The position numbers and the translations under genes were made by a program. A stretch of DNA of 64,000 nt, taken from NCBI RefSeq assembly GCF_013359595.1, contig NZ_JABFMP010000029.1, positions 28,909 through 92,908 of the forward strand. Reading direction: 5' to 3'. The DNA comes from Pseudomonas sp. C1C7 (GTDB lineage: Bacteria > Pseudomonadota > Gammaproteobacteria > Pseudomonadales > Pseudomonadaceae). Shown here in pieces: positions 1 through 7,952 of this stretch. Under the pieces are notes generated by a model that saw only the letters and a program-made list of their open reading frames with translations, searched no databases and had not been told where the DNA came from. The stretch's first letter is position 1. The number at the start of each line of letters is the position of its first letter.

Positions 1-2
1 CG

Positions 3-1667
3 CTGAACTACGTGACCAAGCTGGCGACCCATGATGAGCAGGCGCTGGAAGGCCGGGTCAGCTATGGCACTTACGACACCACCGAGACCGCGTTCGGCGT
101 CAATCACGCCTTGAGCGAGGCCGGCGCCGACACGCAGCACTACGCCCGCCTCGACGTCAGCCACAACACCGGCAACGGCTACATCGATCGCCAGGAGCGT
201 GATGCCTGGAGCGTCGCGTTCTCTCTGCTCAGCGATCTCACGCCGGACCTGTCCCACACCCTGGCCCTGGAATATCAGGACGAACACGAGGACAGTCCCT
301 ACTGGGGCACGCCGGTGTTGAACCCCAAGGCAGGCGAGCTGAAGATCGACAAGCACAACCGCTTCAACAACTACAACGTCGAGGATGGACGCTACGAGCA
401 GCGGACGATCTGGGTGCGCTCGATCATCGACTACCGGATCAACGACAGCACCACCCTGCGCAACATGCTCTACCACCTCGACAGCCAGCGCGATTACCGC
501 AACCTGGAGACGTACCAGTACAACGCCGACAACTCGGCGGTGAATCGCTCCACGGCGTATCAGGTGCGGCACCAGGGCGAGCAGAACGGCAACCAGTTCG
601 AGCTGCGTCACGACACTGAAATGCTGGGGCTGGCGACCACCTGGTCCGGCGGTTTCGAGTACAAGGTCAACCAGACCACCAACTCGCCGTTGAACGTCAA
701 AGGCGCCAGCACGGTCGATCCGAACAATTATCAGCCGGGACACTTCTACGACATTCCGGGGACGCAGCAGGGTTATGTCAGCGACAAGACCAACGAAGTC
801 ACCACCAAAGCGTTGTTCGTTGAAAACCGCCTCGCGCTGACCGACAAACTCGCGCTGCTCACCGGCCTGCGCTATGACGACATCGACCTGGACGTGACCA
901 ACCATCGCGTCGTGACCGCGAGCAATCCGCGACGCCTCAAGCGCAGCTGGGAACCGGTGACCGGACGGGCCGGCCTGACCTATCAAGTGCTGCCGTCGGC
1001 CAATGTCTACTTGCAGTACAGCACCGCCGCCGAGCAGCCCAACGGCACCCAGGACTTCGACGTGTCCACGGGCAAGCAGTGGGAGATCGGCAGCAAGTTC
1101 GATTATCTGGACGGTCGGGGTTCGGCGACGGTGGCGGCGTACACCATCGAGCGCAAGGATTTCGCGGTGACCGATCCGCTGGATCCGACCCTGAGCGTAC
1201 CGGTGGGGCAGCAGACGTCCAAGGGCATCGAGGTGGCCAGCTCGTTACGGGTCACTGATCGGCTGTTAATGGAGGGCAATTTTGCGTGGGTCGATGCCCA
1301 GTATGACGAGTTCACCGAGAAGAACGCGGCCGGTCAGGTGGTCTCGCGCAAGGGCAATACGCCCACCAACGTGCCGGACCGGGTTGGCAATCTGTGGCTG
1401 ACCTATGACTTCACGTCGCAATGGCAAGGTGGAGTGGACGCGCGTTACGTGGCGTCGGTGTATGCCGACAGCGCCAACACCATGACCGTGCCGTCGTACA
1501 CGCTGTTCGGTTCGTTCCTCAGCTACAAGGTGGATCGGCACACCACCGTTACCGGGCGGGTGCGCAACCTGACGAATGAGGTGTATGCCGAGTTTGCGCA
1601 TGTTTCACCGGCGTATTACCTGGGGACGCCGCGGACGTTCGAGCTGGCCGTTCAGACGCGGTTTTAA
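3..1667 (+). CDS. TonB-dependent siderophore receptor, C-terminal part (5' truncated by window)
   Basis: The reading frame is open from the left edge, so the signal peptide, TonB box and plug lie outside the window. What remains (about 554 residues) is a beta-barrel of alternating aromatic/polar strands rich in Tyr, Asn and Asp. It has the typical siderophore-receptor terminus: a penultimate segment LGTPRTFELAV followed by QTRF ending in Phe, the signal recognised by the outer-membrane assembly machinery. The family imports ferric siderophores across the outer membrane using TonB/ExbBD energy. The ligand cannot be inferred. The gene ends against a convergent binding-protein gene, with a REP pair between them. 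Any upstream sigma or anti-sigma genes would be outside the window. Confidence 0.9.
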   Translation: MNYVTKLATHDEQALEGRVSYGTYDTTETAFGVNHALSEAGADTQHYARLDVSHNTGNGYIDRQERDAWSVAFSLLSDLTPDLSHTLALEYQDEHEDSPYWGTPVLNPKAGELKIDKHNRFNNYNVEDGRYEQRTIWVRSIIDYRINDSTTLRNMLYHLDSQRDYRNLETYQYNADNSAVNRSTAYQVRHQGEQNGNQFELRHDTEMLGLATTWSGGFEYKVNQTTNSPLNVKGASTVDPNNYQPGHFYDIPGTQQGYVSDKTNEVTTKALFVENRLALTDKLALLTGLRYDDIDLDVTNHRVVTASNPRRLKRSWEPVTGRAGLTYQVLPSANVYLQYSTAAEQPNGTQDFDVSTGKQWEIGSKFDYLDGRGSATVAAYTIERKDFAVTDPLDPTLSVPVGQQTSKGIEVASSLRVTDRLLMEGNFAWVDAQYDEFTEKNAAGQVVSRKGNTPTNVPDRVGNLWLTYDFTSQWQGGVDARYVASVYADSANTMTVPSYTLFGSFLSYKVDRHTTVTGRVRNLTNEVYAEFAHVSPAYYLGTPRTFELAVQTRF

Positions 1668-1670
1668 AAG

Positions 1671-1737
1671 CTTCGCGGGCAAACCTCGCTCCTACAGGTC
1701 TGATGAAACCCTGTAGGAGCGAGGCTTGCCCGCGAAG
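1671..1737. repeat. REP family B inverted pair
   Basis: Two head-to-head copies of the core GGAGCGAGGCTTGCCCGCG (one copy with CAAACC in place of CAAGCC) separated by about 15 bases form a long hairpin between two convergent genes. It probably also ends transcription from both sides. Confidence 0.85.
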
Positions 1738-1757
1738 ACGTATCCGGAATCACCACA

Positions 1758-2774
1758 TCATTTCAGCTCGGCAGACACCTTCTCCGCCACATCCGTCGGC
1801 AACCACTTCTTCCACACATCCGGATGCTTCTTCATGAAATCCTCCGCCGCCTGGCGCGGTGGGGTGTGTTTTTCGCTCATGTCGGCCAGGGCCTTGTTCA
1901 GCGGATCGATGGGGAAATCGACCTTGGTGAAGAACTCGGCGATCTGCGGATATTGCTTCTGGAACGGCGTGGACACGCCAATGGACAGCTTCGAAGGCAG
2001 CGAGCGGGTGGGTTTTGGATTGGGGTTGTCGGCGTCGGTCAGGGTCTTCCAGGCTTCGGCGTCGAATGGCGGTTCCTCAAGCTGGACCAGTTTGAAGCGA
2101 CCGAGCAACGGCGTTGGCGACCAGTAGTAGAACAGCACCGGCTTGCCGCGCCGGATCGACGAGCTGATCTCGGCATCCAGTGCCGCCCCGGAACCGCTGC
2201 GGAAGTTCACGTAACTGTCGTCCAGCCCGTAGGCCTTGAGCTTCTGCTTGTTGACCACTTCCGAGGTCCAGCCGATGGGGCTGTTGAGGAAGCGCCCCTT
2301 GTTCGGCGCCTCCGGGTCCTTGAACACGTCCTTGTATTTGGGCAGGTCGCTGACGCTGCGCAGGTCCGGCGCCATGGCCTTGATGCCCTTGGCCGGGTCG
2401 CCCTTGATCACGTATTCCGGCACCCACCAGCCTTCGGTGGCGCCCTTGACCGTATCGCCCAGGCTCACCACCTTGCCTTCGGCTTCCGCCTTGACCCAGA
2501 CCGGACTGCGCCCGGCCCACTCTTCGCCAATGACTTGAATGTCATTGTTGGCCAGGGCGGTTTCCAGGGTGATGGTAGTGCCGGGCAAGGTATCGGTCGA
2601 CAGGCCGTAGCCCTTCTCGACGATGATTCGCAGGATATCGGTGATCAGGCTGCCGCTTTCCCAGTTGAGGTCGGCGAAATGCACCGGCGTCTCGGCCGCA
2701 AACACCGGAGCGGGTGATGCCAACACAGCGAAAGTGGTCAGGCTCGCAGCCAGCAAGCGTCGAAAACCTTTCAT
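1758..2774 (-). CDS. Glycine betaine/choline-type ABC transporter substrate-binding protein
   Basis: A 338-residue periplasmic binding protein of the OpuAC family. Residues 1-27 form a clear signal peptide (MKGFRRLLAASLTTFAVLA, cleavage near VFAAE). The mature part holds the LNWESG...TDI start and the aromatic-rich ligand pocket (GWWVPEY, YYWSPTP) seen in quaternary-amine binders. The start is supported by GAGGTG about 8 bases upstream. No ATPase or permease gene is adjacent, so it is an orphan receptor that would need a transporter encoded elsewhere. Fluorescent pseudomonads carry several such orphans for choline, betaine and carnitine, but the specificity here is not visible. Confidence 0.85.
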   Translation of the reverse strand: MKGFRRLLAASLTTFAVLASPAPVFAAETPVHFADLNWESGSLITDILRIIVEKGYGLSTDTLPGTTITLETALANNDIQVIGEEWAGRSPVWVKAEAEGKVVSLGDTVKGATEGWWVPEYVIKGDPAKGIKAMAPDLRSVSDLPKYKDVFKDPEAPNKGRFLNSPIGWTSEVVNKQKLKAYGLDDSYVNFRSGSGAALDAEISSSIRRGKPVLFYYWSPTPLLGRFKLVQLEEPPFDAEAWKTLTDADNPNPKPTRSLPSKLSIGVSTPFQKQYPQIAEFFTKVDFPIDPLNKALADMSEKHTPPRQAAEDFMKKHPDVWKKWLPTDVAEKVSAELK

Positions 2775-2892
2775 GCTTTTGCACCTCGTGCTGTTCGCAG
2801 CAATAGCAGGATGGCCAGGCAGAAGACCGCAAAGCCTCTGAAACTTCAGTCAACTGACTGTAGTAGAGGTTCCTGCTTTCGAGGGGTTCAGA

Positions 2893-3096
2893 TCAATTTT
2901 CGGAAATTTCCTGCAGCCGCGTCAGCTCTCGTCTGACCATGTTGGCGTATTCAGGCGGGCGCAAACCGTAGAGTTCCGAGGCCACCCAATTGAGCCATGC
3001 GCCGTGCAGAACCGTCTTCTGCGCGAACAATCGCCGGGCTTCGGCCTCGGCGCGGGCCTGGTTCTGTTCATGGAATTCGGCGCGGGGCTGGCTCAT
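2893..3096 (-). CDS. Small conserved hypothetical protein (67 aa)
   Basis: Begins MSQPRAEF and overlaps the stop of the upstream 149-residue gene in a TGATG junction, indicating translational coupling. The N-terminal half is a charged, Ala/Glu/Arg-rich helix; the rest contains GAWLNWVASELYGLRPPEYA. No domain is recognised. A longer in-frame start exists 42 bases upstream, but it would lie inside the upstream gene and lacks the coupling signal, so the TGATG start is preferred. Confidence 0.65.
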   Translation of the reverse strand: MSQPRAEFHEQNQARAEAEARRLFAQKTVLHGAWLNWVASELYGLRPPEYANMVRRELTRLQEISEN

Positions 3097-3545
3097 CACT
3101 CGCTGGCCTTGAAGGTCACCAACTCGCCCTTGCGCCATTTGGCGGCCTTGGCGGTCACGGCCTTGAGGGTCTTGGTCAGGCCTTCCTGCAATTGCTGGTG
3201 AGCGGCGAAAACCGTTACCGCACTGTGGCCTTCCTTGAACACGATGGCTTCGCCGTCGGCGGTGGTCACGAAGGCGTAGTCGCCCAGGCCATAGACCGTC
3301 ATTTTGATTTCGCGGAACCTGATTTCCAGCTTGCCGCCCTCGCGACTGGGCAGGACCGAGGCGCTGAAGTGATCGCCGACCTTGAGCTTGAGCCCTGGCT
3401 TGTCATCGACCACCAATGCCGACTCGGTATCGAGCTCGGCCACATAAATGCCCTCGGCGCTCTGTTCGGTGATGTAGACGAAACGAGATTGAAACAGTTT
3501 GACCAGCTTCGCGCGCAAATCACCCAGCACGAACAACGCATGCAT
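3096..3545 (-). CDS. Conserved hypothetical protein (149 aa)
   Basis: First gene of a two-gene unit, coupled by TGATG to the 67-residue gene downstream. The protein begins MHALFVLGDLRAKLVKLFQ and continues as an alternating beta-strand/loop chain (SRFVYITEQ, LKLKVGDHFSASVLPS, KLEIRFREIKMTVYGLGDYAF). This suggests a small all-beta fold with a helical, Lys-rich C terminus (GLTKTLKAVTAKAAKWRKG). There is no signal peptide or membrane segment. The start is not certain: the ribosome site is weak and a longer reading frame extends upstream. I do not recognise a family. Confidence 0.6.
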   Translation of the reverse strand: MHALFVLGDLRAKLVKLFQSRFVYITEQSAEGIYVAELDTESALVVDDKPGLKLKVGDHFSASVLPSREGGKLEIRFREIKMTVYGLGDYAFVTTADGEAIVFKEGHSAVTVFAAHQQLQEGLTKTLKAVTAKAAKWRKGELVTFKASE

Positions 3546-3975
3546 ATCGAGATTACTTACTGCCAAGGAACCATCCCCACATCTGAAAATGATGCCGCAC
3601 GCATAAAAGGCGCACAGCCGAAAAAAGCGGCAATGCCGAAAGTGAAACCGGATAAACCCCAATCGTGGTCCTGAATGAGCAATGCACTCATTCCGAGGCT
3701 TGAGCAGACTACTGGACGACGCTCGCCTCGTCTTGCCTGGCTTTCGTCAAAGGTTGAAGGAAAACGCCCTTCCTGCCGCCAGAAGAATACGGACTATCGA
3801 ATTCAGGGAAAAAACTCTTAAAAAAAAGCACTTTTCTGACATATCGCAAGCCGAAAATTGCTTTAGATAAACACGACTCACCCCACCAGTGACGGTGATT
3901 CTAGAGCAGCCATGCTCGCCGAGACTACCCATACAGACGTACATACGTCGGTAAAAACAACGAAAAGGACTTCAT
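3546..3975. other. Intergenic region between divergent small genes
   Basis: About 430 bases, more AT-rich than the surroundings, with an A-tract near 3810-3830. It should contain the divergent promoters for the 149-residue gene (leftward) and the 78-residue gene (rightward). I see no convincing coding frame, RNA gene or REP element in it. Confidence 0.5.
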
Positions 3976-4212
3976 ATGTGCACGCTGACACACTTTGCCC
4001 AACCCTTGGCACCGACGTCGATTTCAGCTTCGCCGATGTTGCGACACCCAGAACTTGCTCCCCGTTCCCCCGAATTGCCGCGCTTCCAAGTGATATTGGC
4101 CGGGAATGCGTTCTTTCATATCAAGGAAATTTCCACCGGGCATGTAAGAGGTTTCCGCGTCGATCATAACGAAGCCTGTGCCCTCGCCCGTGCACTCGAG
4201 GCGATGCATTGA
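3976..4212 (+). CDS. Small conserved hypothetical protein (78 aa)
   Basis: ATG with an AAGGAC ribosome site eight bases upstream. The C-terminal half looks well constrained: FQVILAGNAFFHIKEISTG, then GFRVDHNEACALARALE. That resembles a compact beta-beta-alpha fold with a His/Cys pair. No signal peptide and no known domain. It stands alone upstream of the DUF2789 gene on the same strand, separated by about 150 bases. Confidence 0.65.
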   Translation: MCTLTHFAQPLAPTSISASPMLRHPELAPRSPELPRFQVILAGNAFFHIKEISTGHVRGFRVDHNEACALARALEAMH

Positions 4213-4365
4213 CAGCTTCAAGATCAGTTTTGCGGTCTATGCTCAGTGCTGCGTTTGAACATTGGTTTGAATATCGATTTCGAACTCCTGAAGCGCGACC
4301 ACCTCAGAAGTAAAGAAGCCGTACTTCAGACTTTGAATCCGATTCACCCCTGCCAGGAGATGAAC

Positions 4366-4605
4366 ATGGAATCACCGACACACGACTTGAAAGGTTTGTT
4401 CGACCAGCTCGGCCTGGACTCCACCCAGAAAGCTATCGACGATTTCATTGCCAGCCATTCACCGCTGCCAGAGGACAAGAAACTCATCGACGCGGAATTC
4501 TGGACGCCGCAACAGGCAGGCTTCCTCAAGGAACAACTGCGCGAAGACGCCGACTGGGCTCGGGTGGTGGACGATCTGAACCTGCGCATGCACCAGGTGC
4601 ACTGA
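4366..4605 (+). CDS. DUF2789 family protein (79 aa)
   Basis: Short helical protein with the family pattern: an LFDQLGLDS helix, then FIASHSPLP, then a FWTPQQAGFLKEQLREDADW block ending in VVDDLNLRM. An AGGAG at 4355-4359 touches an ATG at 4360 but lies six bases before the ATG at 4366, so the second ATG (MESPTH) is chosen. The function of DUF2789 proteins is unknown. They are widespread single-gene units in gamma-proteobacteria. It converges on the next gene with only two bases between stops. Confidence 0.8.
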   Translation: MESPTHDLKGLFDQLGLDSTQKAIDDFIASHSPLPEDKKLIDAEFWTPQQAGFLKEQLREDADWARVVDDLNLRMHQVH

Positions 4606-4607
4606 CC

Positions 4608-4811
4608 TCAATGCAGGCTGTCCGGCGTTTCAACCTTCAGTTGCGCGATCCAGGCAGCCTTGCACTCCTCCGCTTCATCCCGGGTCGAAAACGCCGTGCC
4701 CCGGCGTTCGCCATTGAGCAGCACCACCCAGCACACACTCTGACCCAGGGCCCGCAAGCTGGCGGGTACGCCGCTGCCAATCATGACTGCCACATCGACT
4801 TTGCTTTGCAT
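4608..4811 (-). CDS. Small conserved hypothetical protein (67 aa)
   Basis: Start MQSKVDVAVMIGSG. The body holds QSVCWVVLLNGERRGTAFST and then a charged helix (RDEAEECKAAWIAQLK). The pattern suggests a small beta-hairpin plus helix, cytosolic, with two cysteines. A GGAG lies about 13 bases upstream of the start, a little far. It is convergent with the DUF2789 gene and not linked to other genes. Function unknown. Confidence 0.6.
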   Translation of the reverse strand: MQSKVDVAVMIGSGVPASLRALGQSVCWVVLLNGERRGTAFSTRDEAEECKAAWIAQLKVETPDSLH

Positions 4812-4975
4812 GTTGCTCTTCGAACTCCGTTAGCAACCTAACTATATAGCTATGGTAAGGAGTCCCGAGGGGCGGAAACAATATTGGGTTTGTAGAGCTT
4901 TCTTTCCAAAGTCGTAACAATCCGCGCAAAGTGCTCCTACAGGACAGCAGACGAAAATAAATCGCAGGCAACAGA

Positions 4976-5035
4976 AAAAAGATCGCAGCCTTCGTCAGCA
5001 CTCTTTGTGGGAGCTGCCGAAGGCTGCGATCTTTT
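4976..5035 (-). repeat. REP family A inverted pair, likely dksA terminator
   Basis: Inverted copies of the GGCTGCGATC core face each other. On the minus strand the hairpin is followed by six Ts. It lies just downstream of the dksA-like stop, so it probably acts as that gene's terminator. Confidence 0.75.
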
Positions 5036-5071
5036 CAGGACAACCGGCAAGAAACCGATTGCCGTACGAAA

Positions 5072-5476
5072 TCAGGCTTGACGCTGGTGCTTGTCGATCT
5101 GCTCGTGACGTTCTTGAGCTTCGATGCAGTACTTGGTGGTCGGGCTGATCAGCAGGCGCTTGAGGCCAATAGGCTCACCGCTGTCGTCGCACCAGCCAAA
5201 GCTGTCTTCTTTGATACGTTCCAGAGCTTGTTCCAGCTGAGGCAACATGCGCTGGTCGCGGTCGATTGCGTTTACCAGCCAGGTGCGCTCTTCTTCGACC
5301 GAAGCTGCGTCAGCCGGATCGGCCGGGCTGTCCAGGCTCTCGATGGCGATGCGGTTCTGTTCGATGCGCTCATGGGTTTCGACTTTCATGTTCTGCAACA
5401 GCTCGGAGAAAAAAGCATGTTGCTCGGCATTCATGTAGTCATCCGCCGGCATGGCCAGCAACTTGTCCTTTGTCAT
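5072..5476 (-). CDS. dksA2: DksA paralogue without a full zinc finger (DksA2 type)
   Basis: A 134-residue TraR/DksA protein that would bind the RNA polymerase secondary channel and work with ppGpp at promoters. The coiled-coil tip motif is kept as D53-P-A-D56-A-A58. The usual four-Cys zinc finger is reduced to C96xxS99 and C117xxA120, spaced as in the family, so only two of the four ligands remain. That is the hallmark of the zinc-independent DksA2 of P. aeruginosa, which has a similar length. DksA2 is induced by zinc starvation there, but I see no clear Zur box upstream and no zinc genes beside it, so regulation here is open. A REP terminator follows the gene. Confidence 0.85.
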   Translation of the reverse strand: MTKDKLLAMPADDYMNAEQHAFFSELLQNMKVETHERIEQNRIAIESLDSPADPADAASVEEERTWLVNAIDRDQRMLPQLEQALERIKEDSFGWCDDSGEPIGLKRLLISPTTKYCIEAQERHEQIDKHQRQA

Positions 5477-5838
5477 TGATATCTCTATAAAAAACGTGCA
5501 TTAAGGCGAATTAGGGAGCGTTCCGACAAACCTGTTCAGGCCATCGCGAAGGCGCCGTTTGTTCCAAGCGCCACCCGGCACTCAATTTACGAGGGGCGGC
5601 AGTCTAAGGCCGACTTGAGGCCTCAGCAACTGAAAAGACAGCGAATTTGTCCGACAAGGCCTCGAAAATGCGCTATGGCAGGCATTCAGGCGGATATCGG
5701 AGTGCGTTTATAGCAAGAAATTCAATTCAGCGGGCCTATATAGAAGACAAACGGCTGGGCGGCGGGAAGCCGTTTGCAGGTCGCGCCGGCTCGGCTAAGG
5801 TTGACCTTCCCGTTATGGCTGACTCAAGGAGCGATTAA
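5477..5838. other. Intergenic region upstream of dksA2-like and GST genes
   Basis: About 360 bases between divergent genes; must carry both promoters. The rightward end holds the GST ribosome site CAAGGAG. A 63-codon open frame here has no ribosome site and no recognisable content. No palindromic Zur-like operator, REP or RNA gene was seen. Confidence 0.5.
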
Positions 5839-6450
5839 ATGAAGCTGATCGGCATGCTGGATTCGCCTTTTGTACGACGCGTTGCCATCTGCGCCAAACG
5901 CCTGGGCATCGACCTGGAGCAGCACTCGGTGTCGGTATTGCGCACGTTCGAGCAGTTCCAGCAGATCAACCCGGTGGTCAAGGCCCCGACCCTGGTGCTG
6001 GACGACGGCGAGGTACTGATGGACTCGACACTGATCATCGACTACCTCGAAACCCTCGCCGGCCCCGACCGCAGCCTGATGCCGAAGGCGATCGATCAAC
6101 GCCTGCGCTCGTTGCGCCTGATCGGCCTGGCATTGGCCGCCTGCGAAAAATCCGTACAGCTATATTACGAACGCAACCTGCGCCCGGCCGAGATTCAATT
6201 CCAGGCCTGGTCCGAACGGGTCGAGGGACAATTGGCCGCAGCCTACACCGCACTGGAAAGGGAGCTGCAAAAACAGCCGCTCGACACCGACGCCCCGATT
6301 GACCAGGCCGGCATCACCCTGGCCGTGGCCTGGAGCTTCACCAATCTGGTAGTACCGGATCAGGTCTCGCGCGAAGCCTTCCCGAAGATCGCCGCGTACA
6401 CCGAATATGCCGAGGGGCTAGAGGTGTTTATCAGTACGCCGATTGAATGA
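5839..6450 (+). CDS. Glutathione S-transferase family protein
   Basis: A 203-residue cytosolic GST. The N-terminal thioredoxin-like domain (about 1-80) shows MKLIGMLDSPFVRRVAI, the cis-Pro region (VVKAPTLVLDDG) and the glutathione-binding ES/DS turn (LMDSTLIIDYLE). The all-helical C-terminal domain follows. The catalytic position near residue 9 is Ser-Pro-Phe, as in Ser-type bacterial GSTs. Ribosome site AAGGAG six bases before ATG. Monocistronic. Substrate unknown; the family covers detoxification of electrophiles, dehalogenation and peroxide reduction. Confidence 0.9.
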   Translation: MKLIGMLDSPFVRRVAICAKRLGIDLEQHSVSVLRTFEQFQQINPVVKAPTLVLDDGEVLMDSTLIIDYLETLAGPDRSLMPKAIDQRLRSLRLIGLALAACEKSVQLYYERNLRPAEIQFQAWSERVEGQLAAAYTALERELQKQPLDTDAPIDQAGITLAVAWSFTNLVVPDQVSREAFPKIAAYTEYAEGLEVFISTPIE

Positions 6451-6466
6451 GATTGACCCGACGTCA

Positions 6467-6528
6467 TCGCGAGCAGGCTCGCTCCCACAGTTGACCGCAA
6501 TCCCCTGTGGGAGCGAGCCTGCTCGCGA
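6467..6528. repeat. REP family B inverted pair
   Basis: Two cores, CGCGAGCAGGCTCGCTCCCA and its reverse complement, separated by about 16 bases just after the GST stop. A strong hairpin that probably also ends GST transcription. Confidence 0.85.
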
Positions 6529-6555
6529 AAAAAATCAACAGGCCCAACGCAATAT

Positions 6556-6586
6556 GAAAAAGCCGCCTCTACTAAAGAAGCGGCTT
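6556..6586 (-). terminator. Rho-independent terminator for the membrane-protein/24-aa unit
   Basis: AAGCCGC and GCGGCTT arms (6560-6566 and 6580-6586) around a 13-base loop. On the minus strand the stem is followed by a T run. It lies 10 bases after the stop of the 24-residue gene. Confidence 0.75.
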
Positions 6587-6595
6587 GTTCCGGTA

Positions 6596-6670
6596 TCAAT
6601 GCACAAACAACGCAATCAGGATGATGATCGGAATCGGTACGCCGAGAAAGAACAGCAGTAATGAGCGCAT
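6596..6670 (-). CDS. 24-residue hydrophobic membrane peptide
   Basis: ATG at 6670 reads MRSLLLFFLGVPIPIIILIA and then LFVH before TGA at 6596-6598: a single transmembrane segment with a Pro-Ile-Pro kink, one N-terminal Arg and a C-terminal His. AGGAG lies eight bases upstream on the same strand, and a terminator follows directly. It sits 15 bases after the 311-residue membrane protein, so the two are almost certainly co-transcribed. Very short proteins of this form occur in many proteobacteria and are often missed. Function unknown; a role as a small partner of the neighbouring membrane protein is a guess. Confidence 0.75.
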   Translation of the reverse strand: MRSLLLFFLGVPIPIIILIALFVH

Positions 6671-6685
6671 GATGTTTCTCCTGGG

Positions 6686-7621
6686 TTAGCGAACAGGTGT
6701 GGTGGTGACGTAGGTGTCCGTTTCCACGTACACCACGGCATCCCGGCGGCGGCCGCCGAAGGTCGCGGCGAGGCTGGCGAAGAAGGCGCCGGCCAGCAGT
6801 GCAACGAACATCCACAAGGTGCTCCAGGCGGCGACTTTGGCGGCCGTGTCGGCAGCCTCCTTCGCGGTCTGTTTGGCGTCGGCCACGGCTTTTTGCGTGC
6901 GGGCGTAGACTTCATCCACGCGACGCTCGGCATCGGCCTGGGTCAGGTTGGTCCGCTGTGCCACAAGTTGTGCGAGATAGGTGCGGTCCTCGGCAGCCAG
7001 TTGGCCGTCGGCGATGGAGCGCACGAAGATGCGCGTCACGGTGCCCCGAGCCGCCTCGTCACTGACGGCATCGGGGCGATCATCGCGGAACAGGCTGTCG
7101 ACGTAGTAGCCGTACTGATCGCTGTCAGTATTGGCAGCCGCCGTACCCGCCACCTGGGTCATGGCATTGGCGGCACCGCCGGCGACCTGTGCCCCGGCCT
7201 GCACCCCGCCGCTGACCATACTGCTGACCGACCCGGCCACCAGCATCGCCGTCACCAGCGTTGCCACGCACCAGGCCAGGAACCCATGGGCGGTGTCACG
7301 AAAGTAGACTTCGTCGCCGTGCATGTTGGTCCACTTCACCCGCAGCCGCCCGGCGATGTAGCCACCGAGCCCGGACGCAATGATTTGGGTGAAGGCCAGC
7401 CAGACGATCGTGGTGATCCCCAGCCCCTTGGCGCTCACGCCTTCGTTGGCCCAGGGCGATACCGCGGAAAATCCGAGGCCAAAGCCCAGCAATACCAGAA
7501 TCAGCGACAACGCCGCCGCAGCCGCGGCCCCTGCGAAAATCGCGCCCCACGACACGCCGGAAACCGTGGTCGATTCCTCCAGGGGAACGGGATAGAAACC
7601 ATCTGATGAGGATCTATTCAT
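6686..7621 (-). CDS. Multi-pass membrane protein of unknown function (311 aa)
   Basis: Four likely membrane helices: about 25-50 (Ala/Leu/Gly-rich), 70-92, 113-140, and 270-290. Between the third and fourth helix lies a long, probably soluble stretch with an Arg/Asp/Glu/Gln-rich helical region (RTYLAQLVAQRTNLTQADAE). The Gly/Ala small-residue motifs (GAAAAAAL, GLGGYIAGR) suggest tightly packed helices. The C-terminal tail is charged and Thr-rich. Related proteins annotated as hypothetical membrane proteins occur in rhizobia and pseudomonads. First gene of a two-gene unit with the 24-residue peptide. Confidence 0.75.
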   Translation of the reverse strand: MNRSSSDGFYPVPLEESTTVSGVSWGAIFAGAAAAAALSLILVLLGFGLGFSAVSPWANEGVSAKGLGITTIVWLAFTQIIASGLGGYIAGRLRVKWTNMHGDEVYFRDTAHGFLAWCVATLVTAMLVAGSVSSMVSGGVQAGAQVAGGAANAMTQVAGTAAANTDSDQYGYYVDSLFRDDRPDAVSDEAARGTVTRIFVRSIADGQLAAEDRTYLAQLVAQRTNLTQADAERRVDEVYARTQKAVADAKQTAKEAADTAAKVAAWSTLWMFVALLAGAFFASLAATFGGRRRDAVVYVETDTYVTTTPVR

Positions 7622-7952
7622 TGTTATGTCGCTCCAGGCAGTAAATACGGTGTTACAACTCTCGAATCAGCCGTTGCAGTCACCGTGCCAGACGCGTCGT
7701 TTGAATAAATCCTTGTGTGTCAGACAGTTATAGAGTTTGAACTTACGGGAGCCATGCAATATGCAACGAGCGCACAGGTTCAGCGGGTTTTATGCATTAA
7801 ATTAAAAAAGGCAAAAGATCGCAGCCTTCGGCAGCGCCTGCAGGAATTGCGTGAACCCTATATTGCTCATGAACTTTTATTTAGTAAGCCAACCGGCAAT
7901 TCTTGGCAAAATGCCGTTCACTTTGTATCAGACCGATTATCAGGCCAACCCC
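7622..7952. other. Intergenic region with a single REP family A copy
   Basis: About 330 bases between divergent units, AT-rich near 7780-7810. A lone family A REP half (AAAAGATCGCAGCCTTCGGC and onward, 7813-7844) is present without a partner. An in-frame extension of the response-regulator frame to 7851 lacks a ribosome site and is treated as leader. Confidence 0.6.

Noticed and set aside
5477..5560. Search for a Zur box before the DksA2-type gene.
   Set aside because: No clear GTTATA-like palindrome was found.
5647..5838. 63-codon open frame before the GST gene.
   Set aside because: No ribosome site and no protein-like composition.
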